Positions 8,801 to 18,500 of a stretch of DNA of 32,511 nt are shown here, one piece after another (position 1 is the first letter of the stretch; the number at the start of each line of letters is the position of its first letter). Below the pieces are notes generated by a model that did not search any database, was not told the origin of the DNA, and was given only the letters and a program-made list of their open reading frames with translations. This stretch comes from Ectocarpus siliculosus (Eukaryota; Sar; Phaeophyceae; Ectocarpales; Ectocarpaceae), in contig FN649750.1 of NCBI GenBank assembly GCA_000310025.1, positions 1,578,183 through 1,610,693 on the forward strand. Direction: 5' to 3'. A program made the translations under genes and the position numbers.

Positions 8801-11800
8801 CAAAGGAACCGTCCACCGCCTGCCACCGCCGGCATCCTCTTTCGTCCCCTACCCCGCCCCCCCCCTGCTTTGTTTCCCTCCCTTACCCCGGGGTTGGTGA
8901 AGTCCGTCATGGCGTAGAACTCCTCTAGGTCGTTCTGCATCGGGGTCCCCGACAGCAGCACCCTCTTCCGGCACTTGAGGGCCGATAACGCCTGCAAAGT
9001 TCGGTTGCAACCCCGGCCAAGCGAAACGGCAATTTCAAGTCATGAAAAAACACAACAAAAAAAAAAAGACGAAAGAGCGGGCCGGAGAGAATCTCGACCA
9101 CGTCCGCTGCCGGTGCCGCGCGTGCTGTCGCCATTCCCAGCGACGGAAATGTGCTCGACCAACGTTGCTAGCACGCATCACCATCGCAACCACTTCTGTA
9201 GGAGAAACAGAGCATAAAAAGAAAAGCATTGATTGTTTGGGGGAAACACCGTCGAACTTGTATTTAGCTTCGGTTGCACGGAACAACAGATTCTACTTGC
9301 GCCTCCGATCACAATCGGACCCGCGGCTTCGATGGCATCGGGCAACCATGATCACCATCGCCCCAACACATCACCTGATTGGTGGCGGTCTCAGCGTTCT
9401 TCAGCCGGTGAGCCTCGTCGCAGATGAGCAGGTCGCAGCAGGTGTCCGCCTTGGCGTAGAACCGCTTCGAGTGAAGCCTGAACGTCTGTTCAGCGAAAAA
9501 AGAAGGGGAGGAAGATCGGGAGTTAGTCTCCATCTTGTTTTCGAAGTACGGCAGAGAAGGGTAGTAATGCGGACATTTATTCTACCTTCCTTCGAAGTGC
9601 GGTAGGGTAGTAGAAGTAATTCAGTGACACGATGGAGGTCCACTGAAATACCCAATCGCATGTGTGCACCTTGGAATAGAACCGCTTCCCTTGGTGTGAA
9701 GCCTGAGTGTCTGTTTTCGTGCCAAAAAAAAAAGGGACTAAGTTTGTGAACCTTGTTCCATTTGGTCTTCGAAGTGCGGCAGGTTGGGGTATCAATTTGG
9801 TGCCTTCACGGAAGTCAGCTAAAATACCCAGTTCATGAATCCGACTCGGCATAGGACCGTTTCGAATGAAGCCTGATCGTCTGTTTCGGGGAAAAAGAAA
9901 CGGACGAAGATCGTGAACTTTGTTCCATCTTTTCTTCGAAGTACGGTACGGTAGGGTAGTCCGATCAAACACTGTGAATGTTTCGCTATGGGTACAGAGA
10001 TAGAAACTCGGCGCCACAATGGGTTCCACGAAGGTAGGCGGTAGCACGCGTACTTGGCGTAGAAACTCCCAGAGTGCAGTCAGAATGTCCGAAGGCCCGG
10101 ATGTGAACGGAGGAAGTTGTCAAGATCACCTTCGGTGAAGAATGAATGTCGATCGATGCAGTGAGATATTTCAATCTTGACTGCCATGAGTACGTATCGA
10201 ATTAAATAGCGCAGCCGCATGTCGTATGACCCAGCAATTTATGGTTTCGCTGAGAAACATCCCAAAAAGAAAATCACAAGAGTGCGGTCGGTGCCGGGCT
10301 GCCCACAATATCCTGGGAATAACCAATCACACCCTTTGCAAATGCAAGCTTCCGCGAAACGCCGTACGGGATCACTGTACGGTGTGAAATTTGACAGGAC
10401 GGTCGTATCTCTTCAGGGCACGATGAGCAGCACCACTGGACGGCGCCAGAAGTTTTCCGCGGCGAAATAAACGCTGAAGGATTGCGTGTGATATCAACTT
10501 CTAGAATATCTCCAAGAGGAATAAGTTCGCGGCAAACAACAGCCTTTGATGGTATCGGGTGGTACGCCAAGCAACCCGCACGTATATTTTCTGGTATGTA
10601 TGACACATATATCGATGTTTAAGGGGACAGCTTCGCTTCGCCCACCTCGTAGGACACGATGAGCACCCTGTACACCATGCTCGCCAGGAAGAGGTTGATG
10701 CTCTGCACCACCTGCTCCCTCGTCGTCTCGCTGAGGGCGATCACGCGGCAGTCCCCCTGGACGGTAGGGGAAGGATCACAAGAACGCGAGCGAGCGAGAA
10801 TCGCGTCTGATTCAGATAGGTCGGTGGAGCTTCGAACAACACGTACAAGTACACGCAACCGCACGCCCCGTTGGCACTTCCGGGACTTTTCTCAACTGCC
10901 GTTCAGCTACGGAAATAACCAAGTACATACAACCGCATCTCTCGTTCCAGATTCATACACCTTGAGCCCCGCGTCCCTCAACCGCCGTTCAGCTACGGAA
11001 ATAACCAAGCACAAACAACCGCACAAAGCCCTTCTTGTCCTCCCGGTTCCCGATCCTTCCCTATCCACACACCTTGATCGCCACGCCACTCAACCGCCCT
11101 TCAGCTACGGAAACCACCAAGCACACAACAACCGCACCACGCTACTCTCCTGGTCCCGGAACGTTCCATGCCCACACATCGAGCCACGCCTCTCCAACCG
11201 CCCCTTCAGCTACGGAAAACCACCAACCACACACAACGGCGGTACGACGCCTCTCTCTCATCAGCACCCCGTGAGCACCAACACGCCTCTCGACCGCCGT
11301 ACAGCTACGGAAAACCACCAAGCGCACACAACAACCCGCACCACGCCCATCTCCCGGTTCCGGAACGCTCCGCATCGCCACACACACACACACCTTGAGC
11401 CACTTGTCGATCTCCGCCTCCCAGTTCTTGACCAGGCTGGTGGGGCAAACGACGACGGCTCTCCTCACGGCCGGCTGGCCCTTGGCCTTGCCCTGCTTGA
11501 GCAGCGTCCACAGCACCGCGATGCTCTGGAGAGTTTTCCCGAGGCCCATGTCGTCGGCCAGGATGCACCCGCTGCCCTCAAACTCCCGCATGCCCATCAC
11601 TGCGGTGCATTGTCAAGAGACATTTTTGAAGGGGTGGGGGGTCTGACGTTTTGGAGCTGGTGTTGTGAACAGAGCAAGAAGGTTGAACTGAAAAACATTG
11701 CCCACATAACAACGACAACAACATCGACGACAACGACGACAACGACATCAACAACAAGCAACAAGCAACAAGCGACACGCAACGGACGCCTCCCTCCGAA

Positions 11801-14214
11801 ACCCAAGCCATCCTCTCACCACACTCGAACATGAACTGCACCCCTTCCCTCTGGTGGGGCCGAAGAAACTTGCACAGCCGCGGGTCGACGCTGATGCGAT
11901 GGTCGTCCTCCCCGGGCCCCTCCTCCCACAGCACCAGGGGCTCGAACGTGTCCGCCTGGGGGTGTCAAGTTTTGGCATTGAAGAAGCGTGCCGGTACAAG
12001 AAGGTGGCGAGAGGGACGGTCGATGCAAAATCATACAATATTCCCCGGTTGTCCTGGAGGAGAGTACAAATGCGGCCCCCAAGTATTTATGCCTATCAGG
12101 GGCCGGTAGGGGTGTCAAGTTCGGCATTTGAGCGCTCCGATTCAACGCGGTGTCGAGGGGCCGGGCGATGCAGCAAAAATGAAACGGGGCTGAATGTGGG
12201 TTGGCCGTACAGATGCGCCCGCAATAGTCAGCGCCGGGAGATAAGGCCCGCGTGCAGCTGATGGAGGCCGCCCGTGGTATCATAGGGTAGCAGCAGCGGT
12301 TCGCCAGATTCGAGGCTTTTCGGAGGAGGAGGAGGAGGAGGGGGAGGAGGAGACACAGGGTCCCGCGAGTGGAGTCGAACGGTCTTCGAGAGGGCCCGGC
12401 CACGTCTACGGGAAATATTGTGCTGCGGACCGGAACGTGTGCTTGTTGGTTGTTGGGTGTGCCGGTCAGGTGCGAAACGCAACCGATCTAAGCTTTGGGG
12501 CTAAACAGCATACTGGAGCTTCGGAGATGTTTAAACATCACCAACAAGAGATGCTCTCAAGGTTGTCTTGGAATAGTATTCTTCGCGGGAGTGAGACAGC
12601 TGTTTCCCCAGTGGGCAATTCAGGGATTGCAACCTGGCAAATGCCGTCGTTGAAAGACAGCGGGTACCCCGAGACCTTTTGAGAAGAAGTAGGGTTTGAA
12701 GTAGAAAAACGGAGGGAACCCTCAACCAGGAAACTACAGGACTTTCAAACAAGAGGAACCGCAGCAAAGATACACGGCCACAGGCTTCGACCCCGCGATC
12801 TCAAAAACCTACTCTGCGACAGACCCACGACAGGAAGCAGCGGCAGCGCGTGCCGACGTCGCTACAGCCACGAGGCCCGTGCACAAAGCGTACCCCCAAT
12901 CACTCAAAAGCAGGAGAAACTGTTTTCGATGACCCACCTCATCCGCAGGGGCAGCCTCCGCTTCCGCCCCCTTTCCGTCTCCCTCATCTTCCCCTTCCTG
13001 GAGATCGAACTCCCCGCTCACGGCCGCGTCCGGGGGACTCGGCGGACGGAACTTGGAGGAGGTCATGAAGGTCACCGGCCGCCGCACCCCCAGCGACTGG
13101 TTTTCCATGTTGGCGCGCGCGCACGGTGCGTGGGCGTGCCGTAGTCATTGGGGTGTTCGCACGTGTAAGTGTCGGGTGTGCCCAATTGTGTAGGACCAAA
13201 ATATTAAATCTTCCGCACGTGTGGCGGTAACTTCGCGCATATCGGCGTCTCCACACCCCCTTTGCGATAAAAACCTGACAACGAAAACTATAGAACACGA
13301 CAGCAGTGAGCGAAACCCCGATGACTACGTTACTCCAACCGATGCTTGACTTCGAGGGCGTTTTTACCACTAGAGATAGGACGCATCTCAACGAACCTCT
13401 CCCATTTCCAATCAGCCAGTAGCAGACACGGAGACATTTTTTTCCAGCCCCACCACAGGCGGCGACCATCAACACGGCCAACTGCAACCGTCGTTCTCAT
13501 CCGTTCGTTCTCCGCCTCCCCCGAAAGAGCTTCAACACCAGCATTTATGTTGCGGTCCTCACCACATGGAACCGTGCCGGCGTCAGCACCACCACGGTGA
13601 TACGGCCACGACAACACAACTGCGATACCAGCTGTACGCCAACAACACTCCAACTCACACCACCCAACACTACGCCAACACTATCGCAACCTCCAACAAC
13701 GACAGCAACAGCAACAATAAGCGACCACAATGGCAACTACACCATCAGCAGCAATACGTGCAACAACAGCAGTGACACCACCAACGAACGACAACGCCTC
13801 CACCACCACCACGACCACGACCACGACCACCACCACCAACAAGACAGACATGCGGCACACCTTCCTTCGGAGGAGGCCCTTGCTCTCGTCCGTGCGCCGC
13901 GCGCCCCCCGGCAGCTTGAACGCCCCGACCACCAGCCCGCCCCCCCGCGGCACCGTCAAGCAGCCCAGGAGCGGCGCCCGCACGACGCTCACACTCCCCT
14001 GCCGCAGCGCCGCCGTGTTGACCCGCTTCATCTCCTGCGAAAATGCCGCCGACGACTTCCTGCTGCTGCCGCCGCCGCCGCCACCACCGCCTCCGCCGCC
14101 GCCGCAGGAGGAGGAGGAAGCACCGCCTTCGATGCCGAAGCCATTGTTGTTGTTGTTGCCGCTGCTCCCTCCTCCGGGCGAGAGAATTCTTGACGGGGCC
14201 TTGCTCCTCCGCAT
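5853..14214 (-). CDS. RAD54: RAD54-like SNF2 DNA-dependent ATPase, N-terminal part (11 exons, 3' end beyond window)
   Basis: RAD54 is the nuclear dsDNA translocase that works with RAD51 in homologous recombination. I place eleven exons on the minus strand: 14214-13861, 13096-12938, 11955-11820, 11599-11394, 10756-10646, 9485-9375, 8991-8887, 8283-8200, 7125-7015, 6516-6388, 6061-5853. All have GT...AG borders and join in frame to about 571 codons. Visible marks are the MRRS start as in animal RAD54, LRPHQREGV, Walker A GLGKT (about residue 235), [12 protein letters not shown] (about 345, where animal RAD54 has DEGH), [10 protein letters not shown] (about 372), ILRRTN and [11 protein letters not shown], then LCNHPKLL. 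The N-terminus has Gly/Ser tracts from a GGC-rich region. The frame ends in WSG at a donor (GTGAGT), just where the family continues into the second RecA lobe (motifs IV-VI). That lobe is not in the window: a long intron, an insertion or an assembly break. Confidence 0.93.
6745..6990 (-). repeat. Tandem repeat in RAD54 intron 9, about 95-bp unit, 3 copies
   Basis: Copies are anchored by AACCCGGTTC at 6759, 6852 and 6950, each followed by AACTG.GA.T.CC.CA and, in the first two, by a GAGTCCT.CAAATCA stretch. The array lies near the donor side of the intron between exons 9 and 10. Confidence 0.8.
7131..7345 (-). repeat. Short tandem duplications next to RAD54 exon 9 acceptor
   Basis: GTTGGGATCAAAGTT occurs at about 7131 and again at about 7163 with similar following sequence. 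The first copy is the sequence immediately upstream of the exon 9 acceptor on the minus strand. Beyond it, about 7190-7340 holds two copies of a roughly 73-bp unit around CATCCAACACATGAC.CCACA. Confidence 0.7.
7866..8018 (-). repeat. Tandem repeat in RAD54 intron 8, 29-bp unit
   Basis: Four to five imperfect copies of a unit containing TATAGTGGCAAT followed by CCTACACTAAAACC. The array is purely intronic and shows no exon similarity. Confidence 0.85.
8074..8150 (-). repeat. Tandem repeat in RAD54 intron 8, 20-bp unit, 4 copies
   Basis: AAGTGCGGGCGTCAT recurs at 8074, 8094, 8114 and 8134 with a strict 20-bp period. It lies about 50 bp inside the donor of intron 8. Confidence 0.9.
8502..8715 (-). 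repeat. Tandem repeat in RAD54 intron 7, about 45-bp unit, 5 copies
   Basis: ACAAG.GTAGAGCCTCCCTC recurs at about 8502, 8548, 8593, 8636 and 8680, followed by TTGACAATGTTGTA.TGTTG. Copies are about 85-95 percent alike by eye. Confidence 0.88.
9450..10130 (-). repeat. Tandem copies of RAD54 exon 6 5' edge plus acceptor inside intron 5
   Basis: The first part of exon 6 and its upstream intron (9450-9570) recur at about 9667-9795, 9841-9962 and, more diverged, 10046-10130. Anchors are TAGAACCGCTTC / GTGAAGCCTGA..GTCTGTT and TCTTCGAAGT.CGG. On the minus strand the copies at about 9711 and 9886 keep a pyrimidine-containing stretch and AACAG just before ACACTCAGGC or ACGATCAGGC. They are therefore intact-looking decoy acceptors upstream of the true one at 9486. 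The first decoy frame reads [14 protein letters not shown], resembling the true [12 protein letters not shown]. Confidence 0.85.
10870..11400 (-). repeat. Tandem repeat in RAD54 intron 4 containing copies of the exon 4 donor
   Basis: Five units of about 86-112 bp are anchored by CAGCTACGGAAA at about 10902, 10988, 11100, 11205 and 11299. Minus-strand copies near 11086 and 10970 read ATCAAG|GTGTGTGG and CTCAAG|GTGTATG, matching the end of exon 4 and its donor (CTCAAG|GTGTGTG at 11394/11393). The unit therefore spans the exon-intron junction. Confidence 0.85.
11956..12130 (-). repeat. Duplicated acceptor-proximal segment, RAD54 intron 2
   Basis: The segment just upstream of the exon 3 acceptor (GGGTGTCAAGTTTTGGCATT at about 11960) recurs about 150 bp further into the intron (GGGTGTCAAGTTCGGCATTT at about 12109), followed by similar spaced sequence. 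The distal copy has lost the AG. Confidence 0.7.
13660..13855 (-). repeat. Trinucleotide-rich tract downstream of RAD54 exon 1 donor
   Basis: On the minus (transcribed) strand this is a G/T-rich run of GTT, GGT and GTC triplets starting within about 20 nt of the donor. Comparable tracts lie downstream of the donors of exons 3 (about 11705-11770), 7 (about 8750-8787) and 11 (about 5800-5832), and within intron 10 (about 6150-6225). Confidence 0.75.
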
Positions 14215-15503
14215 CTGCCGCAGAGAGCGTCACACGGGTGCGGTTGGACATACTGTACTAGCATCTCGCGGAGAAGGTCGAAGATAGACGACTACGACGA
14301 CGACTACAGTAATATATTTTGAAGGAAAGCTGTTGAAGGTCGAGTGTAGCGGGAGCCTCAACGACGACGACAAAGAACTGCCGCACTACTGTTGTACAAC
14401 AACACGGTGTACTTGAGGTAAGCTCTAGGGTGAGTGCGGCGGGAGGATAAGGTTTTGAGCGCATCGGAGCAGCACCTGGCACCACATGACACATCGTAGA
14501 AATGTCCTTCACGCCGCACTCGCGAAAATGTCAATCTCACAGTAGGTGCATATGCTGTCATTGTTGATGTGCAGTCCAAACTGTGTTGATATGTACTCCC
14601 CAAAACCAAAAACAATTAATTAAATCAAACACCCCATATATATTTATATACCATGGAACACAGCCGCCCCACTATTAACGTGAATGGTGCCCGATACATG
14701 CGATTTCGCAACCGTGTTCGCGGCATTTCTCAAGATGGCGACCCCGCTTAAACAGAGAGTCCCAAAGAAAGGTGACTAGCAGGCCCTGGGGAGAGGTGCC
14801 CAAAGGAAAACTGTGGAACCGTTGTAGTGAATGAAAATGTCCCGGAGCACCCGCGTCTCACAGAGAATGCTGAACCAACGTCTGTTGCCGAGACTGTGTG
14901 CAACTGCCGTATTTTTCTTCCACTTCAAAACAGTGTGCACTGACAGCAGTGCGAAGTCCGCGGAGAGAAAACAGAGGAAATAGCTCTCAAAATACCAACC
15001 TGCTGTTGACACAAAGTAGCAATAACATGTTGCTCAATCTTCTTGCGCTCACCTGGCAACGGAGTGCAGCGTCCTTTCTCTCCCGGTGCTGCTCGGTCCA
15101 GCCAGGTCCAGCAAACCTCGGCAGCGGCAAGCACCAGAGCGGTGGCCGATTTTCAAATCTCGTTCACCGAAAAAAAGTCAACTGTCGCCGAGAACCTTTG
15201 CTGCAATCCGGACCAGCCTTGGCCGAAAGCCCAGCGCTGAACCGCAAAGCGACAGAGGCAGAGGGAGAGAGAGTGGTTCGTACAGACTCCTGTCTGACGT
15301 CGGCTAGTGCTCACGCTTGTGTTGTGCAGCGAGTATGGCGAGTGAGAGGGGCTACCCACTACCCACCCTCGAGCAGGGAAAGCACACATGCTTACGCCCC
15401 CCGCAAAAGCGAGTATTTCACGGGGCCTCTAATCTCGCCGCACCGACACAGTCACTTCACGAGCCAGGCACTCACAAGCTGCTACCATTACCTTGCAGCA
15501 GGC
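14215..15503. other. Divergent intergenic region between RAD54 and NAR1
   Basis: 1,289 bp separate the two start codons, which face away from each other, so both promoters should lie here. An AT-rich stretch (ATATATATTTATATACC, about 14635-14652) is the only TATA-like sequence I see. I found no motif I could assign to a transcription factor and no convincing coding sequence. The NAR1 5' leader may occupy the right-hand part. Confidence 0.5.
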
Positions 15504-18500
15504 ATGGCGTCGGTGCTGCTGGGAGACCTCGATGACTTCATCGCTCCAGGGCAGGCATGCATCAATCCACTCTTCACGACCGCTGCCGATTCGGCTCCAG
15601 CAACAGCAGCAGCAGCTGAATCGGCGGGCAGCAAGGGCGGAGCTGCGATGGTGCTGGAAATAGAAGACGACAGAGGGCCGCTGGATGCCATGGTGTGTGT
15701 GCACGTGTGTACAGTAGGTAGGCGTGTAGGCACTACGATAAAACAAAGCCAGGGACGGAGTGTACGTAGAGTGAAATGTGCTGACCCGGCTCTATCCATT
15801 TCTCCAATCCAGTATTATCTGGGGTCTGCTCACACTTCACAATGACTGCTGTAGTCTCTCACCATCTGGCAGTCAACCGATGGTACCTATCGACTAGGCA
15901 CCCTTGTTGCACATAAGTCTTGCAGTGACTTCCCCGCCAAGATGTGACACACGGGTTCATGGCGTACAACATGGGCCTAGTGCAATCGATGTAGTTCGTT
16001 GTAGGATAACAGCAGTAGTGTAGATCATATTTCAAATAGCGCCATCTCCTGTAAACCCAACGCAACAGCAGTGGTTGTTCAACAACCCAGCGAGTAACGC
16101 CACGAGACAGCCAACAGCAACACAAAGGTATGTAGATGTAGGACACGCTTTGCACAGACGTGACCCCACCGCTGTGTCTATGCACTTCGCGGAGTGGTCT
16201 GCCACTCACGCATCCTCCAGTGCACCAAGCACCGGCGTTGTGACGTCGATTTCTCGATCCTCCATCACCACCGGCAACTTCCAAAAACCAGGTCCTTGAA
16301 CATGCTGTCTGGGAAATCGTAGATTTACAGGTACTTTCTGACGCTATGAATCCATTGCTAATCTGTCTCAGACTCTTTTCTATGATAGAGATGGTTTCGG
16401 TGTGTCATATTAAGAAAAAAAAAAAAAACTTCACACAATGTTTAAAACTATTTTCAACATACCCCCTGACTGGTGTGGTGTTATCTCGAACGTGTATGGA
16501 TATGTTCTACAAAGAAGAACACGAACACTCCCACGTTGAACACCAGCAGGCGGTGGAAGAAGTGGTCAAGCCGGACCTGATACGGGCCTCCAACACTCAG
16601 ACCGCCAAGGTCTCCTTGGACGACTGCCTCGCGTGCAGCGGCTGCGTGACCTCGGCGGAAACCGTCCTCATCACCCAGCAGAGCACCGGCAAGCTGAGGG
16701 AAGCCGTGGCGTCCGGAAGGCGAGGAAACAGAGAATTTGTGTGTGCCCTTTGTAATCCCAAACATGCTCGGTAGGCGGAGTTTACACCTTTCGGCGTGTA
16801 CATTATTTTTCGCACCAATCGGGGTTACACAGGAGGAAGCCCGCTTGGGGGCATTCCCTTGGTTGTGCCGTGCTCGAGAGCAGGAAATTACTTCCCTGCG
16901 CGTCCCTTCGCGAGTCGTGAGCCCTGGGGAAGGACGGAGAGAGGTCGTGTTGACAAAACTCCTTCACCACGTCGCGTGCACACGGCCGCTGGCCCTGGAT
17001 TCCCAAGCTCGCCACGACATCGCCCGCATTCCCCTCGGCACACTCGTAGAAGAGTGAAACATAATCGCAAGTGTCAGGGCCACCGCCTGCCCTCGCATTC
17101 TCGACAGCCCACCTTCCCTTTTCATTCCATGAACCCCCCTGCCCCTTCCTTCCAGGTACTCCGTTGTCGTGGCGTCGATTACGCCTCAGGCCCGAGCCTC
17201 CCTGGCGGAGCGGTTCGGCCTATCCCCCGCCGAGACTCACGCCCGCCTGCTCGCGTTCCTGAGGGAGCGGCACGGCGTCCACCACCTCGTTGACTCTTCT
17301 CTAGGGGCCGACTTCTCCCTCCTTGAGGCTGGAGAGGAGTTTGTCCAGCGGTGGCGGAGTATCAATAGTGGGCGGTCAGGTCCCGAGGGAGGTCGGGCTA
17401 AACTGGGGGCTGCGGTGGGTGAGGGGGCGCCAGCACGGCCGCCGTTGGCTGCCTGGGTCGCGCCCCCGCCTACAGTTGCGCTTTCGTCGACGCGGAGGTT
17501 CAACGTCGAGCTGGGAGAGGAGGAAGACAACAGAATGCAGCAACAGCGGCAGGGGCAAGTTTCCAACTGCGCTAGTGGTGTTGTTTCGGGGAAGAGGGGA
17601 AGAGAGGGCGAGGAAGCCGCGCGTAATTCGATGGCGGTGGAAGAGGGGGAGTGTGCGAGACGGCCACGAGGGCCGGGGGAGCTTTTGGTGCTGACGTCGG
17701 CCTGCCCCGGGTGGGTGTGCTACGCGGAGAAGACGGCGCCTGAGGCGCTCCCTTTTATGAGCACAGTCAAATCGCCGCAGCAGGTATGACGTGCATGGCG
17801 CGAGATTACTGTATGCCACCGTCGGCTGTAGACTCTAGCAAATGGCTGCGTCCACCGCCCACGTATGTTCACTTGCCCATGAAACCCAGCTTCGTTGTCG
17901 CGTGTGCTACCTTTGGTAAGACTGGGGTGTTGCCGAGGCCGAGAGAAAAACCTTAGTGTTGGGGGTTGTCGTTACTGCGGCGGTTGTGGGGAGGGGGAGG
18001 TGTCAACGTATTTCGTATAAATCGAGTCTATAAAAAGAGAAGTGAAACATCCAGCGGGTGGGGCATCACTTCGCTGCAGGCTCGCCTTAAAAGCGTAGCA
18101 AGAAGGAACGATTATATATACCACGTCATGAAGTGCACGCACGTTCCATCCGGGCTCCATACTCTCTCCCCACGGTGCCGCCTCGCAACTTGTGGTGCCA
18201 AGAGTGAGGTCTTTCGATAGGCGATGATAGGCGGTGGGCCGACGATATCGCCAGCGCCCAGAAATAAGAGCTAAACCGATTCATCTTTGGACGGTTTTGT
18301 GGTGAATCAAGGGTTTCTTGCGGGTCGCAGGCTTCGGTGGAGACTTTTCTGTGAAGGTTCTGCCCTACTGTATGTTTGGCAGCTGTGAGTCGTGGCGCAG
18401 TTAAGAATCTCATGCATCAAGTTGCTCTTTGCTAACCCTGTGCCTTGTCGTGCACTTGTGTTCGTCGCAGATGATGGGAGTGCTGGCGAAACGGGTGTTT

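Noticed and set aside
10659-11834. 391-codon plus-strand open frame, rich in Thr/His/Arg
   Set aside because: It is the antisense of RAD54 exons 4 and 5 and the intervening minisatellite; the length comes from a repeat without stops in that frame.
12365-12385. Minus-strand B-box-like GTTCGACTCC
   Set aside because: No A box at a suitable distance and no cloverleaf can be folded; it lies in a RAD54 intron.
13597-14287. Overlapping plus-strand frames rich in Pro/Thr/His
   Set aside because: Antisense of RAD54 exon 1 and its triplet-rich intron; low-complexity DNA gives stop-free frames on both strands.
14635-14652. TATA box for NAR1 or RAD54
   Set aside because: An AT-rich stretch exists but lies far from both start codons and has no supporting element; kept only as a remark in the intergenic entry.
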